Below, piece after piece: positions 8,457 through 17,187 of a DNA stretch of 64,000 nucleotides. The notes beneath the pieces were generated by a model. The model had not been told where the DNA came from. It saw nothing but the letters and a program-made list of their open reading frames with translations, and searched no databases. Position numbers and translations under genes: made by a program. Where the stretch lies: positions 124,001-188,000 of the forward strand of contig NZ_ACVO01000017.1 in the NCBI RefSeq assembly GCF_000175615.1. Direction: 5' to 3'. Every line of letters begins with the position of its first letter. Within the stretch, counting starts at the first letter, position 1. This DNA comes from Rothia mucilaginosa ATCC 25296. GTDB taxonomy: Bacteria > Actinomycetota > Actinomycetes > Actinomycetales > Micrococcaceae.

Positions 8457-9530
8457 CTACCACTGACCGTATACCCGCTCCGAATTCTCACGAATACGGC
8501 GGCAGAGCATCTCCAGCTCCTCACCGCGGTGAGCCGCCATAAAACGTACCGTGTAATTTGTCATGTAGGACGCATTCGGGCGGCCACGGAACGGATGCGG
8601 AGTCAAGAACGGTGCATCCGTCTCAGCCAACATCAGCTCCGGGCGAGCCATCGCCAACGACTCCTGAATACCCTTCGAATTCTTGAAAGTCACCGTGCCG
8701 GCAAAGCTCATATACCAGCCACGCTCATTGCAGATCGCCGCAAGCTCCGGGCCACCCGAATAGCAGTGGAACACGGTACGTTCCGGCGCACCCTCTTCAT
8801 CCAGGATCCGCACAACGTCCTCGTGCGCGTCACGGTCGTGAATCTGCAGCGCCAGGTTATGCTTCTTTGCCAGACGGATGTGCTCGCGGAAGCTGTAGTG
8901 CTGTGCTTCCTTACCCTCATCTCCGGTGCGGAAGTAGTCCAGGCCGGTCTCACCGATGGCGCGCACGCGGTCGGCGGTGGCAAGCTCGTCGAGGGTGGCG
9001 ATCGCCGCCTCCAACTGTCCGGCTGCAGCCAGCTCGGGGGCGGTGTTCGGGTGAATGGCGACGGCGGCCAGCACACGCTCGTCAGCCTGGGCGGCGGCCA
9101 CGGCGTAGAGGGAGGAGGGGATATCGCATCCGACCTGCACGATGGCGCCGATGCCGAGCTTCTCACCGGCATCGAGCGCATCGCGGGCACTGATTTCTAC
9201 CTCGCCGTCGAGTAGGTCCATGTGGGTGTGGTTATCCACAATCGGGTACGGTAGCGGCTCGGGGGCGGGTGGGAAGACCAGGTTGCGGCTGCGACCGTTC
9301 TCGCCGGTGGTGGAGCGGCGGCGGGTTCCCTCTCCGCCTTCGGCGTCGCTGATGCCGGTGTAGAGTTCCGCCTTATAGGGTGCGGGTACTTCACCGGGCA
9401 CCGGCTCCCAGCCGTTAGGCAGGGTGGTTGCCTGGAGTGCCGCGGGGGTGGGCAGGGTGTAGTTCGCCAGGGCGGCGAGGGAGTTCAGGTACTCCTGGGT
9501 GATTTCAGGACCGGGGTGGCTCTGACACAT
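8457..9530 (-). CDS. tatD: TatD family metal-dependent hydrolase (DNase-like)
   Basis: A TIM-barrel metallo-hydrolase of the TatD type, linked in other bacteria to 3'-5' DNase activity and DNA-fragment clearance. It has the metal motif VDNHTHMDLL, then AIHPNTAP, IGETGLDYFRT, LQIHDRDAHED, VFHCYSGG and AETDAPFLTP in the usual order. The start is the ATG at 9530 with GAGGA 7 nt upstream; a longer frame overlapping rsmI is less likely. About 95 residues rich in Pro, Gly and Arg come before the barrel, longer than in most TatD proteins. It follows rsmI by 37 nt, probably in one transcript. Confidence 0.93.
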   Translation of the reverse strand: MCQSHPGPEITQEYLNSLAALANYTLPTPAALQATTLPNGWEPVPGEVPAPYKAELYTGISDAEGGEGTRRRSTTGENGRSRNLVFPPAPEPLPYPIVDNHTHMDLLDGEVEISARDALDAGEKLGIGAIVQVGCDIPSSLYAVAAAQADERVLAAVAIHPNTAPELAAAGQLEAAIATLDELATADRVRAIGETGLDYFRTGDEGKEAQHYSFREHIRLAKKHNLALQIHDRDAHEDVVRILDEEGAPERTVFHCYSGGPELAAICNERGWYMSFAGTVTFKNSKGIQESLAMARPELMLAETDAPFLTPHPFRGRPNASYMTNYTVRFMAAHRGEELEMLCRRIRENSERVYGQW

Positions 9531-9567
9531 TGATAAATCCTCGGGATAAAACTGCGGGTGTTTTGGG

Positions 9568-10491
9568 TTATTCGGAGCGGGCAGCCAGGGCTGCCTCGTA
9601 CAGGTCACGCTTGGAGGTGCCGGTCTCGGCAGCGACCGCGGCGCAGGCGCTCTTGAGGCGCTCGCCGCCCGCTACACGGTCGAGAACCAGCTGCACGACG
9701 TCCTGCGCTTCGGGAGTTTCGGGGGCCTGCGCGCCCTCAACAATAATGACGATTTCGCCTCGGACGCGTTCAGACTCAGCCCATTCGGCAAGCTCAGCCA
9801 GGGTACCGCGTCGAACCTCTTCGTGAAGCTTAGTTAGCTCACGGCTGACCGTTCCGCGGCGGTCAGCGCCGAAGATCTGCACGAAGTCTGCCAGGGTTGC
9901 GGCGGTGCGGTGCGGGGATTCGTAGAAAATCATGGTGCGCTCCTCTCCCGCCAGCGAGGCGAGGCGGCGCGAACGCTCGGAGCCCTTGCGGGCGAGGAAA
10001 CCCTCAAAGGTAAATCGTCCGGTGGGCAGACCCGAGAGCGCGAGCGCGGTCAGTGCAGCGGAGGGGCCGGGCACCACGGTGACGGGCAGGTCGGCTTCCG
10101 CGACGGCTGCGGCGGCAACGTAGCCGGGGTCGGAGATGGTGGGCATGCCCGCATCCGAGAGCAACAGCACGCGCTGACCTTCCTGCACCGCCTGCACGAT
10201 GGTTGCGCTACGTTCAGCTTCGTTGTGGTCGTGGTTGACGATGACGCGGCCGCGGGTGCGCACGCCAAGCCCGGAGGCGAGGGTTCGTAGCTTGCGGGTG
10301 TCTTCAACGGCGATGAGGTCTGCGGTGGCGAGGGCTGAGCGCAGTCGGTCGGAGGCGTCAGCGAGGTTGCCGATGGGGGTGCCGCCGAGGATGAGTACGC
10401 CGTCTTCTTCGGAGGTGACAGCGGTATCGGGCGCCTCGACCGTTTCTGCGGGGTCGACGATCTCTTCGGTGTATTCTGCGGGTGCGGTCAT
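9568..10491 (-). CDS. rsmI: 16S rRNA (cytidine-1402-2'-O)-methyltransferase
   Basis: SAM-dependent methylase of C1402 in 16S rRNA. The tetrapyrrole-methylase fold is recognisable from LGGTPIGNLADAS, AVEDTRKLRTL, LLSDAGMPTISDPG, VVPGPSAALTALALSG and FEGFLARKG. I chose the ATG at 10491 (MTAPAEY) because GAGG stands 6 nt upstream; a GTG at 10530 lies too close to a -10-like TACACT. A variable acidic stretch of about 30 residues precedes the domain. It is divergent from pmt, a pairing also seen in mycobacteria (Rv1003/Rv1002c). Confidence 0.95.
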   Translation of the reverse strand: MTAPAEYTEEIVDPAETVEAPDTAVTSEEDGVLILGGTPIGNLADASDRLRSALATADLIAVEDTRKLRTLASGLGVRTRGRVIVNHDHNEAERSATIVQAVQEGQRVLLLSDAGMPTISDPGYVAAAAVAEADLPVTVVPGPSAALTALALSGLPTGRFTFEGFLARKGSERSRRLASLAGEERTMIFYESPHRTAATLADFVQIFGADRRGTVSRELTKLHEEVRRGTLAELAEWAESERVRGEIVIIVEGAQAPETPEAQDVVQLVLDRVAGGERLKSACAAVAAETGTSKRDLYEAALAARSE

Positions 10492-10662
10492 GGCAGGCCT
10501 CGTGTCTGTGTCTGGTCTTCGTGTACCCACTAAGTGTAACGCCCGCGCTCTGTCCGGCGCCGGGTGATCTTGCCGGGCGGGGCGCTGCCTCAGGCGCAGG
10601 TTCAGGGTGCTTCATATAAGCCGTTCACGGGCTGAAATGGTGCATCGTGCGTTCTGACCCTT

Positions 10663-10668
10663 TAGGAT
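10663..10668 (+). promoter_or_regulatory. Candidate -10 element of pmt (leaderless)
   Basis: TAGGAT ends 7 nt before the GTG start of pmt at 10676, with no ribosome site between. This fits a leaderless mRNA. No good -35 is visible. Confidence 0.4.
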
Positions 10669-10675
10669 TGATGGG

Positions 10676-12322
10676 GTGAAGATACCTAAGCTACTTTCTC
10701 CCGCATCTGCCGCTCCGGTTGGTCCGGCCGATTTGACCCGTTCTTCGTCTGAACGCGGTCGTTACGGCCTCGATTCTCTGCTGGATGCGCTCGCTGTTGC
10801 CTATATTCGTGCCCCGCGTTGGGGTTGGTTGGTGCCTGCATTGATTGTGCTGGTTGCCGGTATTCTGCGTTTTTATAATTTGGCGCATCCGAATGCCATT
10901 GTTTTTGATGAGACGTACTACGCCAAGGACGCCTACTCGTATGTGCATTATGGCTATGAGTTGAGCTGGTCGAAGGACGCTAATGCTTCCTTTGCTGCCG
11001 GTCACCCGTCGGGTCTGTTGACGGATTCGCCGGAGTATGTGGTGCATCCTCCGTTGGGTAAGTGGATGATTGCCGCGGGCATGGCAATTTTTGGTGATAA
11101 TAATCCCTTTGGTTGGCGTGTTTCTGCTGCGGTGATTGGCACCCTGTCGGTGGCGTTGATTGCCTATGTTGGCTGGTTGCTGTTCCGTTCGATGACGGTG
11201 GCGACTATTGCGGCGTTGCTGGCTGCTGTGGATGGTCTGATGCTGGTGGAGTCTCGTCTGGCTCTGCTGGATATTTTCCAGATGTTCTGGATTCTCGCGA
11301 CTTTTGTGTGTCTGGTGCTTGACCGTATTCAGGCGCGGCGCGTGTTGGCGCGCAATATTGCGGAGGCGGCACGCCAGAATAGCGGTGTGCTTCCGCCGAT
11401 GCCGTGGGGCCCGAGCATGGGTCTGCGCCTGTGGCGTTTCGCTGCCGGTGTGTGTGCCGGTGCCGCGGTGGGTGTGAAGTGGAATTCGCTGTTCTTCGTT
11501 GCGGCGATGGGTCTGCTGACGGTGTTCTGGGATATTAATGCTCGCCGTATTGTGGGCCTGGACAAGTGGGGTTTGACGGCGCTGGTGCGTGACGGCATCC
11601 CCGCGTTCTTCCAGATGATTGGTGTGGGTCTGCTGGTGTATTTGAGCACCTGGGCAGGCTGGTTCCAGTCGTCGAATGCGTATTTCCGCCGTTGGGCTGT
11701 TGAGAACCCGGGCAAGGGTGTCATGTGGCTTCCTGAGGATCTGCGTTCCCTGTGGGAGTACCATGTGTCGGCGTTTAAGTTCCATTCTGGTTTGAGTAGC
11801 CCGCATACGTATGCTTCGCAGGCGTGGCAGTGGCTGGTTTTGGGTCGCCCGACCTCGTACTACTATGAGTCGCCGAAGCTGGGTTCTTCGGGTTGTACCG
11901 TGAAGTCCTGTTCCGAGGCTATTTTGAATATCGGTAACCCGGCGATTTGGTGGGCGTTTATTCCGGCGATTATTGTGGCGCTTCTGGTCCTGCTGTTGAA
12001 GCGTGATTGGCGTTTTGGTGCGCTGCTGGTTGTGTTCGGTGCGGGCTATTTCCCGTGGTTTATGTACCCGACCCGCACGATGTTCTACTTCTACGCGCTG
12101 TCCTTTGAGCCGTTCCTGATCCTGCTGTTGGCGGGTGTTTTGGGTCTGGCGCTGTCGGGTGCTCGCGGTTCGGTGTTGCGTGCCCGTTTGGGCGTGACGC
12201 TGGTGGCGATTTACCTGGTGGGTGTGCTCATGTTGAGTGCGTACTTTATGCCGCTGTGGACTGCTCAGGTGATTCCGTATGAGCAGTGGTATTCGCACAT
12301 GTGGTTTAAGTCCTGGATTTAG
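10676..12322 (+). CDS. pmt: Polyprenyl-phosphate-mannose--protein mannosyltransferase (GT39)
   Basis: A 548-residue polytopic membrane enzyme that O-mannosylates secreted proteins using polyprenyl-phosphomannose. After the first membrane segment it has IVFDETYYAKDAYSY, the acidic DE motif of the first external loop, followed by HPPLGKWMIA, both hallmarks of the family. About ten hydrophobic segments follow, including WKGLLS-type helices and a C-terminal PLWT region. It matches Rv1002c of M. tuberculosis in style and in being divergent from rsmI. The GTG start lies just behind a -10-like hexamer. The mannose-1-P guanylyltransferase at 54.6 kb could feed the same pathway. Confidence 0.94.
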   Translation: MKIPKLLSPASAAPVGPADLTRSSSERGRYGLDSLLDALAVAYIRAPRWGWLVPALIVLVAGILRFYNLAHPNAIVFDETYYAKDAYSYVHYGYELSWSKDANASFAAGHPSGLLTDSPEYVVHPPLGKWMIAAGMAIFGDNNPFGWRVSAAVIGTLSVALIAYVGWLLFRSMTVATIAALLAAVDGLMLVESRLALLDIFQMFWILATFVCLVLDRIQARRVLARNIAEAARQNSGVLPPMPWGPSMGLRLWRFAAGVCAGAAVGVKWNSLFFVAAMGLLTVFWDINARRIVGLDKWGLTALVRDGIPAFFQMIGVGLLVYLSTWAGWFQSSNAYFRRWAVENPGKGVMWLPEDLRSLWEYHVSAFKFHSGLSSPHTYASQAWQWLVLGRPTSYYYESPKLGSSGCTVKSCSEAILNIGNPAIWWAFIPAIIVALLVLLLKRDWRFGALLVVFGAGYFPWFMYPTRTMFYFYALSFEPFLILLLAGVLGLALSGARGSVLRARLGVTLVAIYLVGVLMLSAYFMPLWTAQVIPYEQWYSHMWFKSWI

Positions 12323-12354
12323 GGCTCGAGCGATACGAGCTTGGGTATAGCGAA

Positions 12355-12392
12355 GGGGGCTGGGTTCTACCGTGTGGTAGAGCCCAGCCCCC
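12355..12392 (+). terminator. Terminator downstream of pmt
   Basis: A long GC-rich stem GGGGGCTGGGTTCTAC / GTAGAGCCCAGCCCCC with a short loop, followed by TTT, lies 33 nt after the pmt stop. It could also stop transcripts from the converging DUF1461 gene. Confidence 0.8.
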
Positions 12393-12443
12393 TTTGTTGT
12401 GCCCTTTCCGCGCTGGTTTGCACGGTGAAGCGGCTTGATGATT

Positions 12444-13778
12444 TTAGTTCTCGCCGACTCGTGCGGAGGCGAGCTTGACGCGCAGTTCCTGGCGTTCCTG
12501 GCGACGGCGTTCTGCCTTGAGCTTGCGGTACTTGGTGGGCCAGGTGGTCACGAGCAGGAGGATAATCTGCGCTGCTGCGAGGACCGCTACAGCGATTGCC
12601 GCGTCAATCCAGAATTGCGGCGGGTAGAGGCGGATCAGGGAGCTTCGTATGGAGAATTCCCAGTTGCCCTGCGGGAAGAACACCTGGTGGAAGGTAGTGA
12701 ACAGCCATTCCCAACCGAAGACGCCCACGACACCGAGCACCGCAATGAGTCCCAGGGTAATCCATGCGCCGGCAAAGAGGCTACGGCGGATGGTGCCGGG
12801 GGCGCGCTCGCGCAGGGAGATGCTGCTAAAGAGCGTCAGCAGGAAGAGTGCGGCAACGGCTACGGTGGCGATGAGCAGTACCCATTTCACGTCGTGCATG
12901 TGGTTCACTTCTGCTTCGGTGAAGGCGAGGGTGTTGTCGGCACCGGTGGTGACTCGGGCGAGGTATTCGCGCGGCGCGAAGTTGTTGATGTAGTCCACGC
13001 CGTAGGAGCCCAGGCGCATCCTCTCGACGAGGTAGTAGCCGTAGCTATCTTCGGGGAATCCGGGGCGGTGGTATTCGAGCCAGAGGAAGGGCGCGGAGGC
13101 TACAGCGCGGATCGCGATCATGAGTACGGTCAGCGGTACGGTGAGCGCGATGAGGGTTGCACGGAGTTTGAGGAAGCGCGGGGTGTCTTCCACGGCGTCT
13201 TCGCGGGCTGCGGCGCGTTCTGCTGCTTCGGGCGAGGTTGCCAGGGAAGACAGCGGCGCGTTGGGGTCCGCGACCGCGTGGGTGTGACCGGTGCGGGTGG
13301 TTTCGGTGCGGTACTTGCGTCCGGCGGTGGAGGCGCTTGCCGCCTCCGCGGTAGCGACGGGTTCGGCTTCAGCGGCATTTTCTGCTTCTGCTGCTGCAGC
13401 TGCTTCTGCTTCGGCTGCCTTCTGCATGGTTTCGCGGTTGAGGTCGCTGAGCGTCGGGTTTTTGGGGGTGCTCTGCGAGTCGCGTACGAGGGGCACGAAG
13501 CCGGTGGAGACGTTGGTGCGGGTGCGTACGCGGGTGCCGACGCCCTGTTCGCGGAGTTTGCTGCGTGCGGGGACGACGGGTACGGAGCCGGTAGGCAGGT
13601 CGGGTTCTTCGGCGACGGTGGGTACGTCTGCTGCGATGCGTCCGAAGGCGCCGGTGTGCGGTGCCGGTTCGCTGGTCACAGTCTCTGCTCGGCGAGCTTT
13701 GAGGAGTTCTTCGGCGCTATTTCGGCGGATGGCCGGGCGCAGTGCGCCCCACATTCCTCGGTGTGTTTCTTTGCTCAT
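12444..13778 (-). CDS. DUF1461 (TIGR01906-type) integral membrane protein
   Basis: A 444-residue protein of unknown function. Residues 1-205 are a disordered, Ala/Glu-rich cytoplasmic region. Then come a first membrane helix (about 208-230), an outer loop with FPEDSYGYYLVERMRLG and YINNFAPREYL (the DUF1461 core), VNHMHDVKW just before helix 2, and three more helices to about residue 420. The basic C-terminal tail KYRKLKAERRRQERQ suggests it ends inside the cell. The long N-terminal tail is an actinobacterial elaboration. It converges on pmt. Family call is good; role unknown. Confidence 0.85.
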   Translation of the reverse strand: MSKETHRGMWGALRPAIRRNSAEELLKARRAETVTSEPAPHTGAFGRIAADVPTVAEEPDLPTGSVPVVPARSKLREQGVGTRVRTRTNVSTGFVPLVRDSQSTPKNPTLSDLNRETMQKAAEAEAAAAAEAENAAEAEPVATAEAASASTAGRKYRTETTRTGHTHAVADPNAPLSSLATSPEAAERAAAREDAVEDTPRFLKLRATLIALTVPLTVLMIAIRAVASAPFLWLEYHRPGFPEDSYGYYLVERMRLGSYGVDYINNFAPREYLARVTTGADNTLAFTEAEVNHMHDVKWVLLIATVAVAALFLLTLFSSISLRERAPGTIRRSLFAGAWITLGLIAVLGVVGVFGWEWLFTTFHQVFFPQGNWEFSIRSSLIRLYPPQFWIDAAIAVAVLAAAQIILLLVTTWPTKYRKLKAERRRQERQELRVKLASARVGEN

Positions 13779-13925
13779 GGATCTCGCGTTCTTTTCGAGT
13801 GAATGGTGTTTGAGTGAGTTGCGGGTGTCTGTACTATCTGCCAGTTTCTCATACGCAAAGAACCTTCCGCATGAATTCGCGGAAGGTTCTTTGCATTCGG
13901 GTGTTTAAATTCTTGGGTTCGAATT

Positions 13926-14153
13926 CTAGGATTCGGTGGTGTCCGAACCCTGGACGGGTACCTTGTAGACCACTCGCCAACCCTGCGGTGCCGTCAGTCG
14001 TGCGGCGTGGTCGTCGCAGAGGTCGTAGGCGTGGGGTTCGCGGAATTCAGAGAGTGCGTCAATGATTGCCGTGGAGTCTGCGTAGGAGTAGTGGAGAGTA
14101 ACAGTCGCCTCTCGCTGGCAGGTTTGGCGGGAGCACAGTCGTGCGGTCTGCAT
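13926..14153 (-). CDS. DUF3499 family protein
   Basis: A small protein of 75 residues. It has two cysteine pairs, CSRQTCQ near the N-terminus and CDDHAARL in the middle, consistent with a small zinc-binding fold. YSYADSTAIIDAL and the closing GWRVVYKV match the DUF3499 pattern. It starts 20 nt after the whiB stop, so both are probably cotranscribed; this pairing is common in actinobacteria. Function unknown. Confidence 0.85.
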   Translation of the reverse strand: MQTARLCSRQTCQREATVTLHYSYADSTAIIDALSEFREPHAYDLCDDHAARLTAPQGWRVVYKVPVQGSDTTES

Positions 14154-14173
14154 GTGGATGGTACCTTCCTGGC

Positions 14174-14590
14174 TTAGCTCGCCTGCTTGCGCAGTCGGCG
14201 GCGTTCACGTTCTGACAGCCCGCCCCAGATTCCGAAGCGCTCGTCATTGTCCATTGCATATTGTAGACATTCTTCGCGCACGGGGCATACACCGCATACC
14301 CTTTTGGCGTCTCGGGTGGAGCCGCCCTTCTCGGGGAAGAAGGCTTCGGGATCGGTCTGGGCGCAGAGTGCTTCAGCTTGCCAGGCGAGTTCTCCGTCTT
14401 CGCCTTCGGTTCCGTAGAGTCCTGCCGCTGCGGTCCATACGTCGGTGCAGGCAGGCATGTTTCGTTCTGCGTCTGCGAGAAAGGCGTCGGCGGCTTTTTC
14501 GAGAGATTGAGTGGGATTCATGCTACGGTGCTGAGCGCCTGATGCGCGCGCGGCCGCGATGGAGCGGTCCGATGCAATGTAGGAGCCCAT
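14174..14590 (-). CDS. WhiB family iron-sulfur transcriptional regulator (WhiB2/WhmD-like)
   Basis: A 138-residue regulator. WhiB proteins bind a [4Fe-4S] cluster through four cysteines and act with the main sigma factor. Here the cysteines are in [17 protein letters not shown] and [15 protein letters not shown], followed by the G[IV]WGG turn ([17 protein letters not shown]) and a basic tail. An N-terminal extension of about 55 residues precedes the domain. The spacing and the neighbouring DUF3499 gene suggest the WhiB2 (WhmD) subgroup, linked to cell division in mycobacteria. The start is the ATG at 14590 behind GGAAGG. A long AT-rich intergenic region lies upstream. Confidence 0.92.
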   Translation of the reverse strand: MGSYIASDRSIAAARASGAQHRSMNPTQSLEKAADAFLADAERNMPACTDVWTAAAGLYGTEGEDGELAWQAEALCAQTDPEAFFPEKGGSTRDAKRVCGVCPVREECLQYAMDNDERFGIWGGLSERERRRLRKQAS

Positions 14591-15244
14591 GGGTTTTCCT
14601 TCCGTGTTCTCATTGTGAGCTTAATGAGTCTGCGGATCCGTCGTGGACGGAATCTTAGTGTGTATGGTGTGGCATGGCTTGCTTTGGCCTCTACGGTCCC
14701 TTCCAGAGCAAACACGCTTATATATCTATTAGACGTGCGACACGCCGTTTCGTCAAACTAGACTTAAACAATATTTAGATGTATGTGTTAGGGGCGTCAT
14801 ATTTAATGTAAATTTGACCTTTATATATTTTCGCATGCACCACTTGCCCTCGCTCACATCTAAGGGGCACCTTAAGTTTCCCCTTCTCCAGGGCTAGTTT
14901 CCACCGCCTGCAAATTCCGCATCCTGACTGCAAATATAAGGGCTTACGGCGACCACCCCCGCCCATCCCATCTCAAGCTCGGGGAAAGAATCTAATAATT
15001 AGATAAGGAAAACTTATCTTTTTCACTATGCAGTTTCTGAATATTTTTCCGAGGCATTGCGAAGCATTTACATTTCCAACTTATTTTTATGCCACATTAC
15101 CAAAATGAGGCTTTAGGGCTGTCAAACATTTTGAACCATTAGGTTTTTAGGGCACCCTTAGGTGTTTTTACTTTACCTCTGTATCTTTTAACACCGCGCA
15201 CATTCTCCCTAACCTCTCCACCCCGGTGCGGTAGAGTGAAACCC
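14591..15244. other. AT-rich intergenic region upstream of whiB
   Basis: About 650 bp between divergent whiB and the TIGR03089 gene. Most of it (about 14700-15200) is clearly richer in A and T than its neighbours. It contains runs of T, several TTTAGG/TTAAG pieces, and an imperfect inverted pair around GGGCACCCTTAGGTG (about 15150-15170). A 63-codon minus frame (14775-14966) has no family features. It probably holds the regulated whiB promoter; no gene supported. Confidence 0.6.
15232..15237 (+). promoter_or_regulatory. Candidate -10 element (leaderless) of the TIGR03089 gene
   Basis: TAGAGT ends 7 nt before the ATG at 15245 with no ribosome site between. Confidence 0.4.
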
Positions 15245-16045
15245 ATGGTTACTCTCTCCCCCACCGGCGCATCCGTGCCTACAACTCTGAACCGCTTCTT
15301 TGAGAAGCTCAGCAGCCAGCAGACCCCCGCCCTCATCTGGTACTCGGCAAACGGCGAGCGCATCGAGCTCTCCGGCAGGGTCCTCATGAACTGGATTGAT
15401 AAGAGCGCAAACCTGCTGGTTGAAGAATGCGAGCTGGAGCCCGGCGAGGGTTTTGATCTTCAGGCACCCCTGCACTGGCGCACTATTGTTCTGGGCCTGG
15501 CGGCGCTGCGAGTTGGTGCGCTACTGCACCAGGATGAGCCGCTGGTTGCCGCGGTCTGCACCGAACAGGAGGCGGGCTACACGAATGACCCCGCGTACCT
15601 TCTGGCGGTGGATCGTGCCCCGCTGGCGCTTTCTTACACCGGCAATCTGCAGGCGCTGTCTTCCTACGCTGATGAGGTACTCGATTATTGCGCGCTGGTG
15701 CGCAGCTTTGGCGACCAGTACTCGGGGTTGCTTCCCGATGATTCGGCAGAAATCATTGAGGGTTTCAGCTACGCGGAAGCCTACGAGCAGGTTCTTGCGC
15801 AGGCACAGGCCTATCGTACGGCGGGCTATACGCTACCTTCGGGGCCGCGTGCGCTCGCTTTGGAGTTGAGCCCCGACTACGGTTTTGATGCCTCGGAGGC
15901 GACCCTGAGCGCTCTGCTGGAGGTGCTAGCTATTTTGACTTCGGGGCATGCGGTGTTTGTGGCTGACCCGAGCGTCAACTGGCAGGATGGGCAGCTTACG
16001 TCTTTGATGGTTGCCGAGCGGGCGGCGGAGATTCCCCGCGCATAG
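15245..16045 (+). CDS. TIGR03089 family protein
   Basis: A 266-residue actinobacterial protein of unknown function. The family resembles the first part of AMP-binding (acyl-adenylating) enzymes but stops before the catalytic half. Visible are ALIWYSANGERIELSGRVL, HWRTIVLGLAALRVGALL, and LALSYTGN in place of an adenylation-core motif. No phosphate-binding loop typical of a working adenylase is seen, so it is unlikely to be an active ligase. I chose the ATG at 15245 (MVTLSPT) over a GTG 9 nt earlier. Length is normal for the family. Confidence 0.8.
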   Translation: MVTLSPTGASVPTTLNRFFEKLSSQQTPALIWYSANGERIELSGRVLMNWIDKSANLLVEECELEPGEGFDLQAPLHWRTIVLGLAALRVGALLHQDEPLVAAVCTEQEAGYTNDPAYLLAVDRAPLALSYTGNLQALSSYADEVLDYCALVRSFGDQYSGLLPDDSAEIIEGFSYAEAYEQVLAQAQAYRTAGYTLPSGPRALALELSPDYGFDASEATLSALLEVLAILTSGHAVFVADPSVNWQDGQLTSLMVAERAAEIPRA

Positions 16046-16141
16046 TGCCGTCCCTCCCCTGTTGCCCGAGAATTGTGCGGAAGGCTAACGGTCGCGCGGA
16101 ACACTAACAAACACAGCGCCAACAGGCATATAGGGCTTTAA

Positions 16142-16185
16142 ACGATTCATCCCCCGATACCGTTCGTATCGGGGGATGAATCGTT
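16142..16185. terminator. Bidirectional terminator between TIGR03089 gene and gtrA
   Basis: A perfect stem ACGATTCATCCCCCGATAC / GTATCGGGGGATGAATCGT with a tiny loop sits between the two convergent genes and is followed by TTAT. Confidence 0.75.
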
Positions 16186-16226
16186 ATATCACGTTCTAGC
16201 TAAGCCGTTTCTGCAATCCAAGAACC

Positions 16227-16844
16227 TTAGGAGTTCTGCGAGCCGGGCTTAGGCTGTGCCTCGGGTGCAGTTGCTTCAGAGGTTGCCTTACGTGCTGCAG
16301 GTTCTTCACCGTCAAGAATGGCGGCGGCTTCATCAAACATGCGGCCGAGCTCCTCGTGGTCGGTACCTTCGCCCTCTTCAACCTTCTGGCGGTGCGAACC
16401 GTACACCCAGAAGCGGTAGAGGAAGTAGCGAAGAATGGTGCCCAGAATGGTACCGATGATCGTACCGGAGATGAAGGATGCCTCGGGGGTGCGCAGGTTC
16501 AGCACGTAGGTACTGAATGCCACGCAGCCTGCTTCAACGAGAATACCGAGCAGGTTGACCAGGCCGAATTCGACCGCTTCACGCTTCCAGTTTTCGGAGC
16601 GGGAGTCGCGGAAGGTCCACAGGCGGTTCATGAGCCAAGAGAAGATGGTTGCGACAATACTTGCAACGACCTTCGCCTTGGTGTGGGACTCCGACATGAT
16701 GGTCGTCATCAGCACCCACACCGTTACAGAGTTGACGATGAAGGCGGCACCGCCCACGGTACCGAATTTGAGCACCTCAATACCGTAGCTGTCCCAGAGG
16801 GATTTCAGGCGTTCGGTGAGGGTCGGTTTCGTCTGTGCGCTCAT
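16227..16844 (-). CDS. GtrA family membrane protein
   Basis: A 205-residue protein with four membrane helices in the first 150 residues. GtrA proteins help flip or move polyprenyl-linked sugars across the membrane. The motifs FGTVGGAAFIVNSVTVWVL (helix 1), VASIVATIFSWLMNRLWTF (helix 2 and the conserved N-R-WTF) and FLYRFWVYGSH (last helix) define the family. A charged tail of about 50 residues, rich in Glu and Ala, follows. It stands alone, divergent from purK, as often in actinobacteria. A partner glycosyltransferase is not in sight. Confidence 0.9.
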   Translation of the reverse strand: MSAQTKPTLTERLKSLWDSYGIEVLKFGTVGGAAFIVNSVTVWVLMTTIMSESHTKAKVVASIVATIFSWLMNRLWTFRDSRSENWKREAVEFGLVNLLGILVEAGCVAFSTYVLNLRTPEASFISGTIIGTILGTILRYFLYRFWVYGSHRQKVEEGEGTDHEELGRMFDEAAAILDGEEPAARKATSEATAPEAQPKPGSQNS

Positions 16845-17187
16845 GCGGGACCTATCTAGCGGAGATTTATCGGGAAAAAGGGAAAGATTGGCGCCGGTTG
16901 GCGTTGGTAACGCAATGTCCGACGGTTGTTTCAGCCTCTTTTACAAGCTCTTATATGTTAATACAGTCCCGGTTGGTTGTTTGTACCTTTGAGAGTTTTT
17001 CCACGGACCTCCCAGCTAACGAGACATTCCCTTTCATCTCACGTTGACTGGGCAGAAGGCACGTTTTGATGGCTTTCACCCGTATCAAAGCCCACATATT
17101 GGGCTCCGCATCCCCTTTGAACTTATTCTGTGACCTTAATGTGGTCTTGCTCCCACAGGCTCTCCGAACCCGGTACACTTAGGTGAT
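16845..17187. other. Divergent intergenic region gtrA / purK with leaderless -10 for purK
   Basis: No gene supported in these 343 bp. On the + strand TACACT (17174-17179) ends 8 nt before the purK GTG, suggesting a leaderless or nearly leaderless purK message. A TTGCTC lies upstream but at 21 nt it is too far for a good -35. Confidence 0.4.

Noticed and set aside
10492..10530. The longer rsmI start at GTG 10530
   Set aside because: A -10-like TACACT lies two bases upstream of it and a proper ribosome site stands before the ATG at 10491.
14775..14966. A 63-codon minus-strand frame upstream of whiB
   Set aside because: AT-rich surroundings, no ribosome site and no family features; likely chance.
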